Positions 25,431 through 34,446 of a DNA stretch of 37,420 nt are shown piece by piece. Source of the stretch: Nocardioides sp. (GTDB lineage: Bacteria; Actinomycetota; Actinomycetes; Propionibacteriales; Nocardioidaceae); the NCBI GenBank assembly GCA_026786275.1, contig JAJAYJ010000072.1, positions 1 to 37,420 on the forward strand, given 5' to 3'. Within the stretch, counting starts at the first letter, position 1. Each line of letters begins with the position of its first letter. The notes under the pieces are model-generated. The model was not told where the DNA came from. It made no database searches and worked only from the letters and a program-made list of their open reading frames with translations. The position numbers were made by a program, and so were the translations under genes.

Positions 25431-27323
25431 TCAGAGCGCACTCGACACGGGGGGGCTGTCCGGGGCGCGGCGGTAGTCGGGCAGTGGACGCGCGGGCTCG
25501 GACTGGAGCAGCATCACCGGGTTGCTGAAGGCGACGCGCCGGCCGGTCGCGTCGACAACGTTGAGCCGGACGAAGCATGATTGTGTTGCGTCGATCCCAA
25601 CGGTTGCTTGGCCCGCGGTGAAAGCGGTACTGGGCAGAGTCGTCACCACCGCAGTCCCCGGGTCGAGGCTGTTGCTGTAGTCCACCGGGCCGCGGACGAC
25701 CTCTACGTAGGAGCCGGTCGAAAGGTCCAGCGCCGTGACGGTCAGCTCACGAGAACGAGCCCCGGGTTTGATGGACACCGATCCCATCGGGTTGCCCTCG
25801 ACGCTTGCGTTGAGGTAACCGTTGAACGCGCCAAGCTCACCGACAAAGACCTGACCGCGCCTTAGTGCTGCCAGAAGATCGGCCTCGGAGGACGACGCCG
25901 CCCAGGTAGTGGTAAAGAACCGGTTCGGATCCTTCGCCCAAGACCCACTGGTTCCCGCGTGGTTGTCGTTGACGCCTGTGGCTGTCACCCAGAACCCGTT
26001 ACGGATGAAGGTGTCAAAGAGCCCAAGATGTGTCTCGAGACCCATTCCGGAGCGCTGACGGAAGCCAGACTCCACGATATCGACACCGCCCACCTCCCGG
26101 TTCAAGAAGCGACTCGCCACAGATCGACGCTGCGTGTCCTGCTGAGCTTGTGAGACGAGCGCTCCTGTGCCGCTTCCGAAGGGATGGTTCAGCGCAGCTA
26201 GTCCCCCGCCCTGATGAATCAGGTTCGAAGCGTAGGCAACAATGTCCGTGGGCTTTGTTGTCTGGTGCTGGATAAGGTGCTGCTCCCCGCCGAACCAGTT
26301 GACATGCTCGGATGATGTGGAGACCTCGACGCCGCGGCCAACGGCTAGCCGCGGGTACTGCTCGACATACTGGCGCACCATGTCGCTTTGCGTCTGCAGC
26401 GGCTGGTCGCCCGCCGTTGACGTCCTGTTGAACCGTAGGTATCCGAAGTAGGCGCGGGCTAGCGTCTTGGCCTGGCTGGTGACACCTAGCCGCAGATCGA
26501 CGAGTGCGTTGTCTGTGGCCACGATGTCGGGCCAGATGGCGGCAATATCGGACGCCATGTCAAGGGTGAGAGTGGTGAACGCTCCAGGCGGCGCCTGGAT
26601 CGTGACGACCCCGAGGAGGCCCTGTGCCGTTCGGCTGGGCGCCGCCGTTCCGACCCGGTAGGAAAGCTGACAACTGCCCGCTAGACGTCCCGCCGTTGCC
26701 GGCCGGTACGACAAGGTGATCAGGACCTCGGCCCACGCGTTCGGGCCGATGAGGTCCGGGAAGACGTCCAGTAGCAGCTGCTGGCCGGCGACATTGGTGC
26801 GCTGGCACTTGTTGGCGGCGATCCCGTCCATGAGGCAGCGACGGGACGCGGCGGCACTGCCTGAGCTGGTGGCCTCGACTTTGAGCGACCCCTTTGAGCC
26901 ACTCGGATCAGCAGGACTGGTCGGCGCGCTCACGATGCCGGTCGACGAGGAGGCCAGAGACCCAGAGGTCGCCGGTTTCCACGTATATGAGCCGCCTTCT
27001 ACGACCTCCGTCAGCCCAGTGAAGTGGAACTCACGAGGCGCCCGGTGCGCGCTCATGCGCCAGTCGTGATCGGTTGGCCAGAACACGTCGAAGCCATTTC
27101 GCGCTGCCTCTTCCAGCTGACTGTGCAAGCTCGCCGTGCCCTCGCTGAAGCTGGTGTGCACATGCATAGCCCCGCGCAGAGCTGTCATGTTTCCGATCAT
27201 CGGTGCGGTCAGCGCCGGACCCAGTGCAAGCGCTTCGCCGCCAAAGGCGGCCAGACCTGACGCGCCCACCACTTGCAAGAAGTCCCGCCGAGAGATGTCT
27301 CGGGACCCAAGAGAATTCACCAT
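25431..27323 (-). CDS. TAT-exported PHP-domain protein (predicted metal-dependent phosphoesterase)
   Basis: SRRDFLQVVGASGLAAFG TAT signal; GAMHVHTSFSEGTASLHSQLEEAARNGFDVFWPTDHDWR PHP motifs; ALNHPFG; beta-rich C-terminus. Confidence 0.8.
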   Translation of the reverse strand: MVNSLGSRDISRRDFLQVVGASGLAAFGGEALALGPALTAPMIGNMTALRGAMHVHTSFSEGTASLHSQLEEAARNGFDVFWPTDHDWRMSAHRAPREFHFTGLTEVVEGGSYTWKPATSGSLASSSTGIVSAPTSPADPSGSKGSLKVEATSSGSAAASRRCLMDGIAANKCQRTNVAGQQLLLDVFPDLIGPNAWAEVLITLSYRPATAGRLAGSCQLSYRVGTAAPSRTAQGLLGVVTIQAPPGAFTTLTLDMASDIAAIWPDIVATDNALVDLRLGVTSQAKTLARAYFGYLRFNRTSTAGDQPLQTQSDMVRQYVEQYPRLAVGRGVEVSTSSEHVNWFGGEQHLIQHQTTKPTDIVAYASNLIHQGGGLAALNHPFGSGTGALVSQAQQDTQRRSVASRFLNREVGGVDIVESGFRQRSGMGLETHLGLFDTFIRNGFWVTATGVNDNHAGTSGSWAKDPNRFFTTTWAASSSEADLLAALRRGQVFVGELGAFNGYLNASVEGNPMGSVSIKPGARSRELTVTALDLSTGSYVEVVRGPVDYSNSLDPGTAVVTTLPSTAFTAGQATVGIDATQSCFVRLNVVDATGRRVAFSNPVMLLQSEPARPLPDYRRAPDSPPVSSAL

Positions 27324-27431
27324 GCTTTCCCCCTGCCCGGATACCAGCTAGATGAGAACCGGATACGTTCAGCCAGGCGCTCCTATGAAGAGCTTCCCTC
27401 TCCCCAGAGGTCCCTTGTGCCCACGTGAGCG

Positions 27432-28160
27432 ATGGCGACCATCGCTCGGTCACAACCCTGCACGCTAGTCGATGCCAACGCAGCATGTCGAGTGCGACTG
27501 GTCAATGATCGCCAGGGCGAGTACTCCTCGCTCACGGCTGCTGCGGCGGTCGTGGGCAAGCAGCTCGGTGTCGGTCACGAGTCCGTGCGTCGTTGGGTGG
27601 TCGAGTCCAGGTCGACGGCGTCCAGCGTGCCGGGGCGAGCACCGAGGAGCTGGCCGGGATCAAGGCGGTCAAGCCGAGGCCAGCCGGCTTGAGGATGACA
27701 ACGCGATCTTGAAGTCCGCGACGGCTTTCCTCGCCGGGGAACCCGACCTCCGCAACCGCTGATCATGGGTTTCATCGACACCATGAGAAGCCAAGGCCAC
27801 GCGGTCGAGTCGATCTGTCGGGTCCTGCGCGAGCAAGACTGTCAGATCGCCGCGCTACCGGGCCTGGAAGCGAGCAGGGCGCGTCGTCGCGCCCCGAATC
27901 GCGTCCGATGCCCACGTCGTCGACGCCGTGCGCGACATCGCCTGGACGACCAAGGTTGACGTCGACGGCGTCGTGGTGCGCAAGCTGGCGCCCGAGGGCC
28001 TTGACGGGCGCCGGAAGATAACCGCCTACCTGCGCGCCTCACCGTCATGCCCGAAGCCAGCGCCGGCGCGGTGGACCGCGCGATGCGAACCCTCGGGCTC
28101 TCAGGGGTCAGGCGTGACAAGGGCATCGGGGCGACGACCTCCTTCAAGGACAGCACAAGG
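27432..28160 (+). pseudogene. IS3-family transposase orfA/orfB N-terminal remnants with frameshifts
   Basis: orfA: VRLVNDRQGEYSSLTAAAAVVGKQLGVGHESVRRWVV.../EELAGIKAVKAEASRLEDDNAILKSATAFLAGEPDLRNR; orfB: MGFIDTMRSQGHAVESICRVLREQDCQIAA / YRAWKRAGRVVAPRIASDAHVVDAVRDIAW / MPEASAGAVDRAMRTLGLSGVRRDKGI in different frames. Confidence 0.85.
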
Positions 28161-28251
28161 CAGCAGCGTCGCCGTGATAACCCCCGAGAACGCCGCAACC
28201 ATCGTCAGCACCGGCAGGTCAGCAGCGGACCTACCGCCGACCCAGCCCGCG

Positions 28252-28353
28252 GTCGCACTGCACGATCTCTCCGGCCACAAAGGTCGTGCGGTCCGCGGGA
28301 TCGGTCGGGGCGCACAGCGGACGGAGTTGGGCGACCTTGGCCCGCAGTTCGTC
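28252..28353 (-). pseudogene. IS21-family IstA transposase fragment
   Basis: Minus-strand DELRAKVAQLRPLCAPTDPADRTTFVAGEIVQCD resembles IstA N-terminal/pre-catalytic segment. Confidence 0.6.
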
Positions 28354-28359
28354 CGTGCT

Positions 28360-28620
28360 TTGGGCCACCACACCATGGTCGGATCGATGGGCCGGGTCGG
28401 CGCCGCAGGTGACAACGCCGCCATGGAGAGCTTCTTCAGCCTGCTCCAAAAGAACGTCCTCAACAAGAAGGCCTGGGCCACCCGCGAGGAGCTCCGGATC
28501 GCGATCGTCACCTGGATCGAGAGGACCTACCACCGACGCCGCAGGCAGGACTCGCTGGGCCGATTGACCCCCATCGAGTTCGAGACCATCATGACCGCAC
28601 CGGCCACTCAGGCCGCGTGA
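28360..28620 (+). pseudogene. IS3-family transposase OrfB C-terminal fragment (different group from 5' remnant)
   Basis: MVGSMGRVGAAGDNAAMESFFSLLQKNVLNKKAWATREELRIAIVTWIERTYHRRRRQDSLGRLTPIEFETIM. Confidence 0.85.
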
Positions 28621-28736
28621 CCCCACCTGTCACCTGATAGTGCAGCAGACCCGGGGCTGTCCCCCACACGTCCCCAAGCCTGGGCTGACGTCGAGACAGG
28701 CCCGGTTACAAAAAGCCCCGGAGACAACGAAAACCT

Positions 28737-28756
28737 CAGGTCAGCGGGCTGACCTG
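28737..28756. other. Stem-loop CAGGTCAG-cggg-CTGACCTG
   Basis: Perfect 8-bp arms, 4-nt loop; no T tract. Confidence 0.6.
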
Positions 28757-28768
28757 CGGCTAGATGTG

Positions 28769-28827
28769 TGGTGCGCCTGGAGAGATTCGAACTCCCAACC
28801 TTCTGATCCGTAGTCAAATGCTGAGCT
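28769..28827 (-). pseudogene. Degenerate tRNA-Arg(ACG)-like remnant (3' half plus collapsed D-arm)
   Basis: Reverse strand: AGCTCAGCATTTGACTACGGATCAGAAGGTTGGGAGTTCGAATCTCTCCAGGCGCACCA; anticodon loop and T-arm intact, D-loop shortened, 5' acceptor strand absent. Confidence 0.7.
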
Positions 28828-28929
28828 TCGGCGATCAGAGGTTTCAGGGGACATTCGTGGGACTTTGGCCCGCACGACCGGCGACCACGGCGATCTCCCG
28901 TTGCATCCCTGCAGGTCAGAGGCCCTTCG

Positions 28930-29005
28930 TGGAGCCGCCTGTCGGAATCGAACCGACGACCTTCTCATTACGAGTGAGACGCTCTACCGACTGAGCTAAG
29001 GCGGC
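28930..29005 (-). tRNA. tRNA-Thr(CGT)
   Basis: GCCGCCTTAGCTCAGTCGGTAGAGCGTCTCACTCGTAATGAGAAGGTCGTCGGTTCGATTCCGACAGGCGGCTCCA; perfect acceptor, anticodon and T stems, encoded CCA. Confidence 0.97.
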
Positions 29006-29111
29006 GCGCTGCCAGGACCAGGTCGAGGACCCGGTCGGGCAACGCGGGGAACTATACGGAAGGCCGCCACGGGCGACCTAACCGGTGTATCGACGTGGTG
29101 CGGCCGGGTGC

Positions 29112-29294
29112 TCAGGCCGCGGCGGGCGTACGCCGCGGGGTTGCGGCGGCGCGGCCGGTGAGCAGGTGCTGCTCGACCCCGCACCAGCAGGTGAAGGAGA
29201 CCTCGATGCCGTGGTCGGTGTTGTCGAGCGAGGTGACCTGGCTCGGGAAGATGAGCTGGCGGCGTTCGCAGGCGGTGCAGGCGTGAAGGAACAT
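29112..29294 (-). CDS. Small CxxC zinc-ribbon-like protein, 60 aa
   Basis: MFLHACTACERRQLIFPSQVTSLDNTDHGIEVSFTCWCGVEQHLLTGRAAATPRRTPAAA; paired Cys motifs. Confidence 0.7.
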   Translation of the reverse strand: MFLHACTACERRQLIFPSQVTSLDNTDHGIEVSFTCWCGVEQHLLTGRAAATPRRTPAAA

Positions 29295-29399
29295 GACGGG
29301 CCTCCCTCGGAGGGTTGACGGGGCGTGGTCTGACTAGCATGACGCGCCGCCAGTCATAGGGGTAGCCTCTCTTTCTGTTGACTCCCAAAGGAAATAACT

Positions 29400-30317
29400 A
29401 TGCTTTCGCTGCACCAGTTGCGCTGCTTCCTCAGCGTCTACGAGCACGGGTCGTTGACGGCGGCCGCGGACGAGCTCGGCTACGCACAACCGTCGATCTC
29501 CGAGCAGGTCCGCGGCCTCGAGAAGACCCTCGGCGTGCAGCTGTTCCGCCGCGTGGGTCGAGGGGTCGTGCCCACCACCGTGGCCGACACCCTGCGCCCG
29601 CACGCCGAGCGCACCATCGCCGCGGCCGAGGAGACCCTGCAGGCCGCGCGGCAGGTGCGCCGCTTCGAGACCGGCACGATCCGGTTCGGCATGTTCGGGG
29701 TGGCCCGGCTCTACGCCGGCGCCGGGCTGGTCGCCGACGTGCTCGCGCGGCACCCCGGCGTACGCGTGGAGCTCGTGGGCCAGAACTCCTCCGAGGTGCA
29801 GGAAGACCTGCGCCGGGGTCGGCTCGAGGCCGCGATGATCGCCACCCCGTACGTCGACAGCGCAGGCATGCAGGTCACGCCGGTCGCGCGCGACGAGCTC
29901 GTCTACGTCAGCGCCGACCCCGAAAAGCTCACCAGCCCGGTCACCGCCAAACGGCTCTCGGAGGCCAGCTTGGTGATGCCCGACACCACCTTCCGCGCCG
30001 ACGACTCCGTGCGGCTGCTGCTGCGCCAGATGCTGCACGAAACCGGCCGGAACCCGCAGACCCGGATCGAGGTGGAGGACCCCGAGATCGCCGTCGAGCT
30101 GGTCGGCATGGGGCTGGCCGACTCGGTGCTGCCCAAGGGCGCGGCCCAGCAGCTGCTGCCCCGCCTCGCCCCGCACGCGGGCTGGGTCTCGCTGCGGCCG
30201 CGGCTCTACGACACGTTCGCGGTCGTGCACCGGGCCGGCGCGACCCTGTCACCGGCGGCCCAGCTGATGATCGAGCTGGCCACCAAGCGGATCCAGGCCG
30301 TGTCCGACCCGCTGTAG
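29400..30317 (+). CDS. LysR-family transcriptional regulator
   Basis: MLSLHQLRCFLSVYEHGSLTAAADELGYAQPSISEQVRGLEKTLGVQLFRRVGRG. Confidence 0.93.
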   Translation: MLSLHQLRCFLSVYEHGSLTAAADELGYAQPSISEQVRGLEKTLGVQLFRRVGRGVVPTTVADTLRPHAERTIAAAEETLQAARQVRRFETGTIRFGMFGVARLYAGAGLVADVLARHPGVRVELVGQNSSEVQEDLRRGRLEAAMIATPYVDSAGMQVTPVARDELVYVSADPEKLTSPVTAKRLSEASLVMPDTTFRADDSVRLLLRQMLHETGRNPQTRIEVEDPEIAVELVGMGLADSVLPKGAAQQLLPRLAPHAGWVSLRPRLYDTFAVVHRAGATLSPAAQLMIELATKRIQAVSDPL

Positions 30318-30327
30318 CGACGAGCCG

Positions 30328-31920
30328 TCAGCACTCCAGGCCGTCCTCGGGCACCGCGTCGTCGACGAGGTAGCTCTCGAGGGTGTCGTCGATGCACTCG
30401 TTGCCGGAGTTGTAGGCGGTGTGGCCGTCGCCGTCGCGGCTGACCAGGACGCCGGACTCCAGCTGGCCGGCCAGGTTGACGGCCCACTGGTAAGGCGTGG
30501 CCGGGTCGCGGGAGGTGCCGACCACGACGATCGGGGCTGCGCCCGCACCAGTGATGGTCGGGGCCAGCGCCGCGGCCTTCGTCTGCACGCCCGAGCAGTT
30601 GGTCAGGCTCCACGCGAACACCGCTCCGAAGGTCGGCGAGGCCGCCTCGAACTCCGCGACCTGCGCGGGCACCTCGCCGGCCGTGATCGAGGACGAGTCG
30701 TCGAGACAGTTGATGGCGTAGTTGGCCTCGGTGCTGTTGTCGGTGTAGCCGTCGGCCCCGCGCGAGGTGTAGAGGTCGGAGAGCTGCAGCAGCAACGTGC
30801 CGTCGCCGCCCATGCCGGAGCGCAGGGCCTGGCTCAGCACGACCCAGTAGTCACGGTTGTAGAGCGGCGCCACGATGCCGTAGAACGCGTTGCCCACCGT
30901 CAGGTCGCGGTCCAGGTCGGTCGGCAGCGGGTTCTCGTCGACCTGGTCGGTGAACGTCTTGATCGCGGCGATACCCGTGTCGACGTCCTCACCCAGGAAG
31001 CAGGAGGACGTCTCGTCCACACAGTTCTGCACGTAGGCCCGCAGCGCGGTCTCGAAGCCGGTGGCCTGCTGCAGGTTGAGGTCACGGTTGGTCAGCGTCG
31101 GGTCGACCGCCCCGTCGAGCACGAACCGACCCACCTTGGTCGGGAACAGCTCGGCGTAGGTCGCACCCAGCTTGGTGCCGTACGACGCACCGAAGTAGTC
31201 GAGGCGGTCGCGGCCGAGCGCCGCCCGCAGCACGTCCATGTCGCGGGCCGCCTCCACGGTCGAGACGTGGCTGGCGAGATCGCCCGACAGCTGCACGCAG
31301 CCGGCCCCGATCCGCTGGGTCGCCTCGGCGTAGGCCTGCGTCTCGGCCGGGGTCTCGGGGTCAGGGTCGCCGGCGACGTAGGCGTCGAGCTGGGTGTCAC
31401 TGAGGCAGTCGACCGGGTCGCTCTCACCGGTGCCGCGGGGGTCGAAGCCGACGATGTCGAAGTTGTCGGTCAGCCGGTCCCGGAAGACCTGGGCGGCGGA
31501 CGCGGCGTAGCTGGTGCCGGGTGCTCCCGGGCCGCCCGGGTTCACCACGAGGGAACCGACCCGCTGGTCCGGCTCGGCGGCGGGCACCTTCAGCAGGGCC
31601 AGGTCGATGGTCTCGCCCGTCGGCTGCTCGTAGTCGAGCGGCACGCTCAGCGTGGCGCACTCGTTGCCCTGGCCGCATGCGCTCCAGTCGAGGGTCTGGG
31701 AGTAGTAGGTGTCCAGGCCCGGCGACGGCGACTTGGACGCACCCGGATCCGGCTGGTCGCCGACCGGCTCGCGCGAGGGTGCCTGGCTGGGGGCCGCGGG
31801 GGACGAGCCGCGGTCGTCGCCGCGGGAGGAGGCCAGCGCCGACAGGGCCGCCACCGCACCGCCGACCACCAGGACGAGGGCCAGGACCCCGGCGACCACG
31901 GTCACGACACGACGACTCAC
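30328..31920 (-). CDS. Secreted alpha/beta hydrolase, TAP-like (tripeptidyl aminopeptidase family)
   Basis: N-term TM/signal; DNFDIVGFDPRGTGESDPVDCL; YFGASYGTKLGATYAELFPTKVGRFVLDGAVDP; C-term GDGHTAYNSGNECIDDTLESYL. Confidence 0.9.
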   Translation of the reverse strand: MSRRVVTVVAGVLALVLVVGGAVAALSALASSRGDDRGSSPAAPSQAPSREPVGDQPDPGASKSPSPGLDTYYSQTLDWSACGQGNECATLSVPLDYEQPTGETIDLALLKVPAAEPDQRVGSLVVNPGGPGAPGTSYAASAAQVFRDRLTDNFDIVGFDPRGTGESDPVDCLSDTQLDAYVAGDPDPETPAETQAYAEATQRIGAGCVQLSGDLASHVSTVEAARDMDVLRAALGRDRLDYFGASYGTKLGATYAELFPTKVGRFVLDGAVDPTLTNRDLNLQQATGFETALRAYVQNCVDETSSCFLGEDVDTGIAAIKTFTDQVDENPLPTDLDRDLTVGNAFYGIVAPLYNRDYWVVLSQALRSGMGGDGTLLLQLSDLYTSRGADGYTDNSTEANYAINCLDDSSSITAGEVPAQVAEFEAASPTFGAVFAWSLTNCSGVQTKAAALAPTITGAGAAPIVVVGTSRDPATPYQWAVNLAGQLESGVLVSRDGDGHTAYNSGNECIDDTLESYLVDDAVPEDGLEC

Positions 31921-33089
31921 CGAGCACTCCCTTCAGAAACGAGCAGAGACACCATCATCGCCTCGAGCGCCAAGGCGATGGGCACGTTGAACTCCAACAT
32001 CTGCTCGCGGGCCTCGAAGATCGAGTCGATCCGGCGGAGGTTGAGCTCGGGGGTGGCGGAGCGGACGACGGTCTCGACGTCGGGCCGGATCTCCTCGTTG
32101 ACCAGCGTCCCGACGGCCCCCGAGGCCAGGGCGATCGCGTCCCGGTAGACCGAGACCAGGTCCATCAGCGCCCGGTCCACCATGTCGAGGTGGCGGCGCT
32201 TGGCCCGGGTCTTCTGGCCCCGCTCGAGCGCGGCCAGGGCCGGGGAGTACTCACGCGGGCGCCGCCCCCGCTCGACCACGCCGTACGTCGTGTCGAGGTC
32301 GGTCTTCTCGCGGGCGTCGAGCTGCCCGGTCAGCGCGTCGGCCTCCTCCTTCGTCATCTCGACCAGGTTGGTGGCCGCGCGCATGCAGGAGCCGAGCGAC
32401 GTCAGGCGGGCCGGGTAGGCCACGACCTCGCGGCGCCGGTTGCGGGTCGCCTCGTCACGGGCCAGCGCCCTTGCCCGGCCGATGTGGCCCTGGCTGGCGC
32501 GGGCGGCGTACGCCGCCAGCGCCTCGCCGACGCCGTCGCGACGCACCAGGAAGCCGGCCACCTCAGCGGTGCTGGGGGTGGTGAGGGTGACCAGGCGGCA
32601 GCGGGAGCGGATCGTGGGCAGCAGGTCCTCGACGGTGGGGGCGCACAGCATCCAGACCGTGCGGGGCGTCGGCTCCTCGATCGCCTTCAGCAGGGCGTTG
32701 CAGGCCTGGTCGGTGAGCCGGTCGGCGTCCTCGATGACCAGGATCTGCCAGCGTCGACCGGCCGGGGCGAGCGCGGCCCGGCGGACCAGGTCACGTACCT
32801 CGTCGACACCGATCGACAGCTTCTGGGTGGTGATCACGTCGACGTCGGCGTGACTGCCGGCCAGCACGGTGTGGCACTGGTGGCAGGTGCCGCAGCCGAC
32901 ACCCGTCTCGCACTGCAGCGCGGCGGCGAACGCAATCGCGGCGTTGGAGCGACCCGAGCCCGGCGGCCCGGTGAACAGCCAGGCGTGGCTCATGCCGTGC
33001 CCGGACGCAGCGGTGGCCAGGCTCTCGGCCACCGCGCGCTGTCCGACCAGGTCGTCCCACACCGTGGCGGCCGCCGGCAGCGTCGTCAC
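31917..33089 (-). CDS. holB: DNA polymerase III subunit delta'
   Basis: VWDDLVGQRAVAESLATAASGHGMSHAWLFTGPPGSGRSNAAIAFAAALQC...CGTCHQC Zn module; LVIEDADRLTDQACNALLKAIEEPTPRTVWML; GTG start overlapping tmk stop. Confidence 0.93.
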   Translation of the reverse strand: MTTLPAAATVWDDLVGQRAVAESLATAASGHGMSHAWLFTGPPGSGRSNAAIAFAAALQCETGVGCGTCHQCHTVLAGSHADVDVITTQKLSIGVDEVRDLVRRAALAPAGRRWQILVIEDADRLTDQACNALLKAIEEPTPRTVWMLCAPTVEDLLPTIRSRCRLVTLTTPSTAEVAGFLVRRDGVGEALAAYAARASQGHIGRARALARDEATRNRRREVVAYPARLTSLGSCMRAATNLVEMTKEEADALTGQLDAREKTDLDTTYGVVERGRRPREYSPALAALERGQKTRAKRRHLDMVDRALMDLVSVYRDAIALASGAVGTLVNEEIRPDVETVVRSATPELNLRRIDSIFEAREQMLEFNVPIALALEAMMVSLLVSEGSAR

Positions 33090-33742
33090 CGGACCCTCCG
33101 GGTCGCCCGGACCAGCCACGGCAGCACGCGTCGGCGCACCTGCTCGGCGATGTCGTCGACCGGGGCCCGGGCGTCGATGACGAGGTAGTGCTCGTCGTCC
33201 GCGGCAGCCATCCGGGTGAACGCCTCGCGCACCCGCTGGTGGAACTCCAGGGACTCGCCCTCGATCCGGTCGCGACCCTCGAAGCGCCCGAGCCCCTGCG
33301 CCGGCTCGAGGTCGAGGACCACGGTCAGGTGCGGGCGCAGGTCGTGGGTCGCCCACCGCGCCACCCGCTCCACCTCCGCGACCGGCAGGGGTCGCCCGGC
33401 GCCCTGGTAGGCCAGCGTCGAGTCGACGTACCGGTCGGTGATGACAACGCTGCCGCGCGCCAGCGCGGGCGCCACCACCGTGTCGACGTGCTCGGCCTTG
33501 TCGGCGGCGTACAGCAGCGCCTCCGTGCGGTCCGAGAGCTCACCGGTCTCGGGGCTCAGCACGATCCGACGCAGCTCGCGACCCACGAGCGTGTCGCCGG
33601 GCTCGAAGGTGAGCAGAGCGTCGTAACCCTCGTCGGTCAGCCACTCGCGGAGTCGCCGCGACTGCGTGGACTTACCCGAGCCCTCGCCGCCCTCGAAGCA
33701 CACGAAGACCCCGCGGTCGACGTAGACACCGGGGTAGCTCAC
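33086..33742 (-). CDS. tmk: Thymidylate kinase
   Basis: VFVCFEGGEGSGKSTQSRRLREWL; DRYVDSTLAYQGAGR; ORF track extends to 33805 but GTG at 33742 is the likely start. Confidence 0.93.
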   Translation of the reverse strand: MSYPGVYVDRGVFVCFEGGEGSGKSTQSRRLREWLTDEGYDALLTFEPGDTLVGRELRRIVLSPETGELSDRTEALLYAADKAEHVDTVVAPALARGSVVITDRYVDSTLAYQGAGRPLPVAEVERVARWATHDLRPHLTVVLDLEPAQGLGRFEGRDRIEGESLEFHQRVREAFTRMAAADDEHYLVIDARAPVDDIAEQVRRRVLPWLVRATRRVR

Positions 33743-33888
33743 GGCGACGAACCTACGAGGTCGCGCCGACAACAGCGAGCGCAGGGCCCGCGGCGCCCCT
33801 TCCACAGGTTGCCTGCGACCCCTCCCGTACGGCGCCCCGCGTGGTTAACCTGAGCGCGACGTCGAGTTCGCTCGGGAAGGGATGTCAC

Positions 33889-34446
33889 ATGAGGCCACCA
33901 CTCCTCGTCGTGTCGCTGCTCGTGGCGGTGGTCCTCGTCGGCTGCGCGGACGACCCTGAACCGGAGGCCGCGCCTTCTGAGTCGACGACCCCACAGTCGA
34001 GCGCGGCACCGAGTCCCCTATCAAGCTCACTGGCTCCGTCCTCAAGCCCGACTGTCGCCGAAACCGAGTCGGCAGCCGACTTTATTCAGCGTTGGCTGGA
34101 CCTCAGCACGAACATGCAAAGTTCGGGCGACGCGACTGAGTATCTTGCGATCACATCGAACTGCAAACCATGCAAACAGCTTGCCCATCGCGTCGAGCGT
34201 TACTACCGAGCCGGCGGTTATGTGCGATTTGGGGGGCAGCAAGCGATTTCGTCGGAGAAGGTTCCGTCCACAGGTGGCGTCACGGTACTTCGCACCGTTG
34301 TCGAGGCCGAACCGACTCGGTACAGGACCTCGGCGTCGGCGCCGGTACAAACGTTCGAAGGGGGACAAGAAACGCTTGAGGTCGTTCTAATTGGCTCCCC
34401 TGCAAGCGGCTGGTCGTTGAACAACTACCTACGCGTTGCCCGATGA
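33889..34446 (+). CDS. DUF6318-like lipoprotein
   Basis: MRPPLLVVSLLVAVVLVGCADDPEPEAAPSESTTPQSS... lipobox; CKPCKQLAHRVERYYRAGGYVRFGG. Confidence 0.72.
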   Translation: MRPPLLVVSLLVAVVLVGCADDPEPEAAPSESTTPQSSAAPSPLSSSLAPSSSPTVAETESAADFIQRWLDLSTNMQSSGDATEYLAITSNCKPCKQLAHRVERYYRAGGYVRFGGQQAISSEKVPSTGGVTVLRTVVEAEPTRYRTSASAPVQTFEGGQETLEVVLIGSPASGWSLNNYLRVAR

